From NCBI GenBank assembly GCA_023419055.1, contig JAEZYO010001054.1, positions 1-10,453 on the forward strand: a DNA stretch of 10,453 bases, read 5' to 3'. Below the pieces are notes generated by a model. It saw only the letters and a program-made list of their open reading frames with translations. It did not search any database and was not told the origin of the DNA. The stretch comes from Pseudomonadota bacterium (GTDB lineage: Bacteria; Myxococcota; Polyangia; Polyangiales; Polyangiaceae). Of the stretch, positions 6,654 to 10,453 are shown piece after piece. Position numbers and translations under genes: made by a program. The first letter of the stretch is position 1. Each line of letters starts with the position of its first letter.

Positions 6654-7976
6654 TCAAGGTTCGGAGACTTTTCCGAGCACCAAACGCGACCTGGCGACGT
6701 TTTTTCGCGATTTTCTCGCGATCCGGAAGGCGCTCCGGATCCGCTCCGAGACCGCCTCCGCGTCGCCCCGCCGGCTCGCGTGCACGACGGCGAGCGGCTG
6801 CCCGCGCTCGACCGGAGCTCCCACCCGCACTGGAAGCACGATGCCCGCCGCGGGGTCCACGGCCTGGTCCGCGCGGGTTCGACCCGCCCCGAGCACGACC
6901 GACGCGAGCCCGAGCTCGAGCGCGTCGATCGCCTCGACCACGCCGCTCGAGGTCGCCGCGATCGGCAGCGTGACCTTGGCGCGCGGCAAGCGCGACGGGT
7001 CGTCGACCGCGCGCACGTCACCGCCGTGCGCGTGCACCATGCGCCGGAAGCGCTCGAGCCCTTCACCGCTCGCGAGCGCGCGCTCGAGCTCGCGCCGCGC
7101 CGTGCGTGCGTCGGTGAAGCGCCCGCTCACGAGCAACATCTCCGTGCCGAGCACGAGCGTGAGCTCACGCGTGTCCGCGGGGCCCGCGTCGCGCAACACC
7201 TCGATCGCCTCGCTGGTCTCGAGCGCGTTGCCGATGCTCTGCCCGATGGGCGCGTCCATGGACGTCAAGATCGCGCTCACGCGCTTGCCGGAGCTCGTGC
7301 CGACGCGCACCAGCGCGCGAGCGAGCGCCCTCGCGGAGCGCAGATCCTTCATGAACGCGCCGCGCCCGACCTTCACGTCGAGCACCAGACCGTCGATGCC
7401 CTCGGCGAGCTTCTTCGACAGGATGCTCGCGACGATGAGCGGAATGCACTCGACCGTGCCGGTCACGTCGCGGAGCGCGTACATGCGGCGATCCGCGGGA
7501 GCCAGCACGTCCGTTTGACCGATCATGGACACGCCGACCTCGCGCACCACGCGCTCGAAACGTCGCGAGGTGAGGCGCACCTGGTAGCCCGGGATGGCCT
7601 CGAGCTTGTCGAGCGTGCCTCCGGTGTGCCCGAGCCCGCGCCCGGAGATCATCGGGACCGCGACGCCGCACGCCGCCACGAGCGGCGCCACGCACAGGCT
7701 GATCTTGTCGCCCACCCCGCCGGTCGAGTGCTTGTCCACCTTCGGGGCTTGGACGCTCGGCAGTGACAGGACCCGCCCGGAGTGGAGCATCGTGGAGGTG
7801 AGCGCTTCCGTCTCGGCGTCGGACAGCCCGCGGAAGAAGCAGGCCATGAGCCAGGCGCTCATTTGATAATCGGGCACGCTGCCGTCGACGAAGCCCTCGA
7901 CCAGCATGCGGATTTCGTCGGGGGTAAGCTCGCCACCCTCGCGCTTCCTCACGATCAGCTCTACGGGGTTCAGCAT
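6654..7976 (-). CDS. deoA: thymidine / pyrimidine-nucleoside phosphorylase
   Basis: The 440-aa length is typical of the family. The enzyme splits thymidine (or uridine) with phosphate into base and (deoxy)ribose-1-phosphate, in cytoplasmic pyrimidine salvage. The signature S111-G-R-G-L-G-H-T-G-G-T-L-D-K-L-E is intact. The phosphate and nucleoside site residues are present: K82-H83-S84-T85-G-G, R169, S184 and K188. The N-terminal helical domain (about 1-65), the central alpha/beta domain (about 72-330) and the C-terminal PYNP_C-like domain (about 345-418) are complete. Met109 sits where thymidine phosphorylases carry Met and Bacillus pyrimidine-nucleoside phosphorylases usually Lys, which leans toward thymidine preference; this is remembered family knowledge and moderate evidence. 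There is no clear Shine-Dalgarno before the ATG. It is divergent from the WYL regulator across 74 nt and lies 122 nt upstream of rplC on the same strand. Other deo genes are absent from the window. Confidence 0.93.
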   Translation of the reverse strand: MLNPVELIVRKREGGELTPDEIRMLVEGFVDGSVPDYQMSAWLMACFFRGLSDAETEALTSTMLHSGRVLSLPSVQAPKVDKHSTGGVGDKISLCVAPLVAACGVAVPMISGRGLGHTGGTLDKLEAIPGYQVRLTSRRFERVVREVGVSMIGQTDVLAPADRRMYALRDVTGTVECIPLIVASILSKKLAEGIDGLVLDVKVGRGAFMKDLRSARALARALVRVGTSSGKRVSAILTSMDAPIGQSIGNALETSEAIEVLRDAGPADTRELTLVLGTEMLLVSGRFTDARTARRELERALASGEGLERFRRMVHAHGGDVRAVDDPSRLPRAKVTLPIAATSSGVVEAIDALELGLASVVLGAGRTRADQAVDPAAGIVLPVRVGAPVERGQPLAVVHASRRGDAEAVSERIRSAFRIARKSRKNVARSRLVLGKVSEP

Positions 7977-8050
7977 CGAGTTTGTCGGATGTCCGGTCCT
8001 GGATCGCCCGGCGATAGAGTATACCTACTCCCATCGCGGAGGCGCTCAGC
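7977..8050. promoter_or_regulatory. divergent promoter region between deoA and the WYL regulator
   Basis: This is a 74-nt divergent gap. Its only AT-rich patch (about 8014-8030) holds TATACT on the minus strand (8018-8023, for deoA) and overlapping TATACC on the plus strand (8020-8025, for the WYL gene), both -10-like. A short inverted repeat, GAGTA-4 nt-TACTC (8017-8030), covers both and could be an operator for the WYL protein. No -35 hexamer close to consensus is seen on either strand. Confidence 0.45.
8038..8042 (+). promoter_or_regulatory. ribosome binding site that fixes a GTG start
   Basis: GGAGG lies eight nt before the GTG at 8051, which supports GTG as the start of the WYL regulator; the next in-frame ATG (codon 49) would cut off the helix-turn-helix. 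Confidence 0.65.
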
Positions 8051-9115
8051 GTGGAGAGAGTTCAGCGCGGACGGCCGAACGGCGCGTTCACCCAACACAG
8101 ACGGCTCGATCGCTTGCGAGACATCCTCGCTCGGCACCCGCGCGGCCTCACGTTGTACGAGCTCGCGGACGCCCTCGGCGTCAGCGTGCGGACCATGCGC
8201 CGCTACATGCCGGAGGTGGAGCGCGAGTACGACCTCGAGAGCTCCGCAACCCGGCCGGGTGGCCCGCTCCTCTGGCGCATCCGTCAGACCGAGATGCCGC
8301 GCAAGATCGAGCTCCGGCGCACGCAGGCCTACGCGCTCCTCGCGGCCCGGCGCCTGTTCGAGCCCATGCGCGGCTCGACGCTGTTCGAAGAAATCGACAT
8401 GGCGATCAGCAAGCTGCTCGCCTTCGCCCAGCGCCCCGGCCGCGGCCCGAACGCCGGCGTGGCCGACGCGCGGCTGGAAGACCGCTTTCTCTACCTCCCG
8501 TACGCGCCCAAGAACTACTCCGAGAAAACCGAGGAGCTCGACGACCTCTTCCAGGCCGTCGCCGACCTCCGCCCGCTCACCTTGCTGTATCGCGGCGCGC
8601 AGCGCTCGGACGAAGAGCGCATCACCATCTACCCGTACGGGCTCGTCCTGCACCGCGACTCCATCTACTGCGTGGGACACCACGTGGGGCGCGGCGAGAT
8701 CCGCACCTTCGTGCTCGACCGCATGCGCGACACCCAGTGCTCGACCACCGAGCGCTTCGAGCTCCCGCCCGACTTCGACATCGACCAGTACTTCCAGGGA
8801 GAGTTCGGGATCTGGCGCGACGCCAAGCAACACAAGGTCGTGATCGAGTTCGACTCGCGCGCGGCCGAGTACATTCGCACCCGGCGCGTCCACGCCACCC
8901 AAAAGCTCACCGGCATCGCCGGCGGCGGCGTGCGGCTCACCATGCAGGTCGGTAACCTGCTCCAGGTCGTGAGCTGGGTGCTCGAGGGGGGCGCTCGCGC
9001 CAAGGTGCTCGAACCGCCGGAGCTCGTCGACAAAGTGCGAGAAGAGCTCGAGGGCGCGCTCAACCAGTACAAAGACGCGAAGAAGGCCCCGAAGAAGAGC
9101 GGCTCGGGTCGTTAG
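8051..9115 (+). CDS. WYL-domain transcriptional regulator (HTH-WYL-WCX)
   Basis: The 354-aa protein has an N-terminal winged helix-turn-helix of the DeoR/HTH_11 type (about 17-62: T-L-Y-E-L-A-D-A-L-G-V-S-V-R-T-M-R-R-Y). The WYL domain (about 160-235) includes Y194-P-Y-G-L-V...I-Y-C-V-G-H and R218-T-F-V-L-D-R-M; the name-giving triad is Ile-Tyr-Cys at 205-207 rather than Trp-Tyr-Leu. A C-terminal WCX-like region (about 270-343) and a Lys-rich tail follow. WYL proteins are ligand-sensing DNA-binding regulators; some bind nucleic acid or nucleotides and act in DNA-damage or phage-defence loci, others in metabolism. The ligand here is unknown. It starts at GTG with a strong GGAGG. It is divergent from deoA and is the first gene of a tight operon with a membrane microprotein and a SUKH/Sel1 protein, so it may regulate itself, deoA, or both. 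Confidence 0.9.
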   Translation: MERVQRGRPNGAFTQHRRLDRLRDILARHPRGLTLYELADALGVSVRTMRRYMPEVEREYDLESSATRPGGPLLWRIRQTEMPRKIELRRTQAYALLAARRLFEPMRGSTLFEEIDMAISKLLAFAQRPGRGPNAGVADARLEDRFLYLPYAPKNYSEKTEELDDLFQAVADLRPLTLLYRGAQRSDEERITIYPYGLVLHRDSIYCVGHHVGRGEIRTFVLDRMRDTQCSTTERFELPPDFDIDQYFQGEFGIWRDAKQHKVVIEFDSRAAEYIRTRRVHATQKLTGIAGGGVRLTMQVGNLLQVVSWVLEGGARAKVLEPPELVDKVREELEGALNQYKDAKKAPKKSGSGR

Positions 9116-9120
9116 GCGCG

Positions 9121-9300
9121 ATGCGAGTGCCTCGACTCTCGAAAACGGCGGGGAAGGCCGTGGTGTTCTTCGCCCTGGCGTGCTGGGTGACCTACCTGGC
9201 AATCGGGTTCCACAAATGGTCGCGCACGTACCACGGACAGCGCGTGATGAAAGAGCTCTCTGCCAGTTTCATCCACGCCGAGCCAGGCAAAGAGCGCTAG
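9121..9300 (+). CDS. 59-aa single-pass membrane microprotein
   Basis: This small ORF has an ATG start and a TAG stop. It begins with a basic segment (R2, R5, K8, K12), has one hydrophobic helix at about 13-30 (A-V-V-F-F-A-L-A-C-W-V-T-Y-L-A-I-G-F), and ends with a polar, charged tail of about 29 residues. The positive-inside pattern suggests the N-terminus in the cytoplasm, but the segment after the helix is also basic, so topology is uncertain. It starts five nt after the WYL gene stop and ends nine nt before the next ATG, so it almost certainly belongs to the same operon; an AGG inside the overlap region may serve for ribosome binding. I do not recognise the family. A cleaved signal peptide is less likely because no small-x-small site follows the helix clearly. 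Confidence 0.65.
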   Translation: MRVPRLSKTAGKAVVFFALACWVTYLAIGFHKWSRTYHGQRVMKELSASFIHAEPGKER

Positions 9301-9309
9301 GCTCGCGCC

Positions 9310-10224
9310 ATGGCGCGCTCGACGACCGAGATCAGGCAGCTCCTCGATGACCTCTCGACCGAGCTCGGGATCACCTTTCCCGGCGACGTCATCGCCTTCC
9401 TGTCGCAACTCGAGCAACCCGTCGCGAAGTTCGGCTCCGACGAGTGGTGGTTCTCTGCGGCGGACCCGGAGCTCATCGACCAGGCGCTCACCCGCACGCG
9501 TCAATTCCGAAAGGAATGGGGACTCGACGGCTTCGTTCTCGCCGACAACGGCATGGGCGACGAGCTGGTTATGCTCCCGGTAGCAGAAGACTCGCCGAGC
9601 CCGCAGGCGCTCGCCTCGACCGTGTTCGTGATGATGCACGAGGTGGGCGAGCTCCGACTCTTCGCGCTATCTCCGGCCGAGCTCGCCTCCAGCGGCGATA
9701 TCTACGCCACGGACGAGGACGACTGTGTGTACCGACTCAACGACAACGGCGAGGTGGAGAAGGGCCCCGCCTACGGCCGCATGCCAGGAGAACCCGTCGA
9801 GCGCGCGCCGGATCCGCTCGACCTCAAGCGCGAGCTCGACCGCCTGATCGACGACAACCGATTCGAGCGCGCCGAGTGCCTCCTCGAGGGTCTCTCCTCC
9901 TTGGCCCGAGACGGCGGGACCCACGCTGCCTGGGCCGAGCACAAGCTGAGCGAGCTCTACCGCCACGGCTTCGGCCCGATCCCCGAGGATCTCGAGAAAA
10001 TGCTGGCTCACAACGCCGAAGCGGTGCGCCTGGGCAACGAGAGCGCCCTTGCCCATCGCGCCTTCTTCCACTTCAAGGGCATCGGCGTCGAGCAGAACCT
10101 CGAGCTCGCCGAAAAGCTCGCCCGCGACGCGAACAAGCGGAGCACCCGCTTCGGCGTCGGCGGGCTCTTCGACGATCTCGTCGAAATGATCCAGGAAGCC
10201 CGCCAGAAGGGCTCTACCTCCTGA
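9310..10224 (+). CDS. SUKH (SMI1/KNR4)-like protein with C-terminal Sel1-like repeats
   Basis: The 304-aa cytoplasmic protein has no signal peptide or membrane helix. Residues 1-120 resemble the SUKH/SMI1-KNR4 fold: L-G-I-T-F-P-G-D (19-26) with conserved Gly/Pro, E-W-W (45-47), and G-L-D-G-F-V-L-A-D-N-G-M-G-D-E-L-V-M-L (71-89), like the usual strand-loop-strand that ends in Gly-Asp. Residues 165-275 are helical, with two Sel1-type repeats (about 206-242 and 243-275: L-Y-R-H-G-F-G, A-F-F-H-F-K-G-I-G-V-E-Q-N). SUKH proteins are often immunity proteins for contact-dependent or polymorphic toxins, but also general scaffold proteins; Sel1 repeats bind other proteins. No toxin gene is in the window, so an immunity role is only a possibility. 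It is the third gene of the WYL operon. The SUKH call rests on pattern likeness by eye. Confidence 0.75.
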   Translation: MARSTTEIRQLLDDLSTELGITFPGDVIAFLSQLEQPVAKFGSDEWWFSAADPELIDQALTRTRQFRKEWGLDGFVLADNGMGDELVMLPVAEDSPSPQALASTVFVMMHEVGELRLFALSPAELASSGDIYATDEDDCVYRLNDNGEVEKGPAYGRMPGEPVERAPDPLDLKRELDRLIDDNRFERAECLLEGLSSLARDGGTHAAWAEHKLSELYRHGFGPIPEDLEKMLAHNAEAVRLGNESALAHRAFFHFKGIGVEQNLELAEKLARDANKRSTRFGVGGLFDDLVEMIQEARQKGSTS

Positions 10225-10390
10225 GCTCGCGCTCCACGTCTTTCACCATCACGCCGGCCTTCTCCACCGCGTTCGCCAGCTGCTCTCGGGTGACGCCCCA
10301 CTTCTTGCACCACCAACGAACCTCCCAGTCCTCGTTCACGTTCACGCGCGTGCGGTCCGCCGGACCTCGATTCTCCTTATCGTCCGCCAT
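10214..10390 (-). CDS. DUF3606-like small protein, 58 aa
   Basis: The short ORF runs from ATG (10388-10390) to TAG (10214-10216). After a charged N-terminus, residues 15-58 read R-V-N-V-N-E-D-W-E-V-R-W-W-C-K-K-W-G-V-T and then E-Q-L-A-N-A-V-E-K-A-G, ending V-K-D-V-E-R-E-L. This matches the pattern of DUF3606 proteins (an N-E-D-x-E-V-x-x-W core, then a G-V-x-x-E-x-L helix), which are small and of unknown function, found in many proteobacteria. It is convergent with the SUKH/Sel1 gene and overlaps it by 11 nt. A G-rich stretch just before the ATG may serve for ribosome binding but is very close. The conserved residues make it a credible gene despite its size. Confidence 0.75.
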   Translation of the reverse strand: MADDKENRGPADRTRVNVNEDWEVRWWCKKWGVTREQLANAVEKAGVMVKDVERELRR

Positions 10391-10453
10391 ACCCCCAGGG
10401 TGAAGCCGGCAGCGCGCCGCACAAGGGTGCCGAGCCTGCGTGCTTTTCCACCG
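10391..10453. other. right-edge stretch without a recognised gene
   Basis: These 63 nt upstream of the DUF3606-like gene would hold its promoter. No convincing -10/-35 pair, repeat or reading frame can be supported here. Confidence 0.4.

Noticed and set aside
5626..7518. Plus-strand open frame of 630 codons across rplC and deoA
   Set aside because: It runs antisense through two unmistakable conserved genes and their spacer, and shows no recognisable domain.

Overview
The window is GC-rich chromosomal DNA whose coding sequences show strong third-position G/C bias. A myxobacterial (Myxococcota, probably Polyangiales-type) source is suggested by a surface protein that ends in a MYXO-CTERM-like tail (Cys-Gly-Cys, hydrophobic stretch, five arginines) and by many-domain soluble sensor kinases. 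This is inferred from protein style only; no marker gene fixes the species.

Left part (1-4073, all minus strand). At the left edge is the first 175 codons of a Tat-exported PhoX/DUF839-type phosphatase, cut off by the window. Transcriptionally upstream of it lie two cytoplasmic hybrid sensor kinases: REC-HisKA-HATPase (2612-3901) and REC-PAS-PAS-HisKA-HATPase (688-2694). They overlap by 83 nt in different frames, so they are probably translated together and work as one signalling unit. Neither has an output domain. The 172-nt leader of the pair carries four adjacent perfect inverted repeats.

Middle part (4074-7976, all minus strand). Reading in the direction of transcription: thymidine/pyrimidine-nucleoside phosphorylase, a leader that carries what looks like the 3' half of a tRNA-Asn gene on the opposite strand, ribosomal protein L3 standing alone outside the usual S10 cluster, a stem-loop plus U-tract terminator, and a secreted DUF4114 / MopE-motif / cysteine-repeat / MYXO-CTERM protein. 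Only about 38 nt separate the terminator from that last gene's start, which raises the possibility of a leaderless mRNA.

Right part (8051-10224, plus strand). A GTG-started WYL-domain regulator is transcribed divergently from the phosphorylase. Five nt after it comes a 59-aa single-pass membrane microprotein, and 9 nt after that a protein with a SUKH/SMI1-KNR4-like N-terminus and Sel1-like repeats. This tight three-gene set is the best candidate here for an undescribed small system (regulator, membrane peptide, SUKH-Sel1 protein). A convergent 58-aa DUF3606-like gene overlaps its 3' end. No insertion sequence, CRISPR array, rRNA or intact tRNA gene was seen, and no gene-free stretch exceeds 300 bases.
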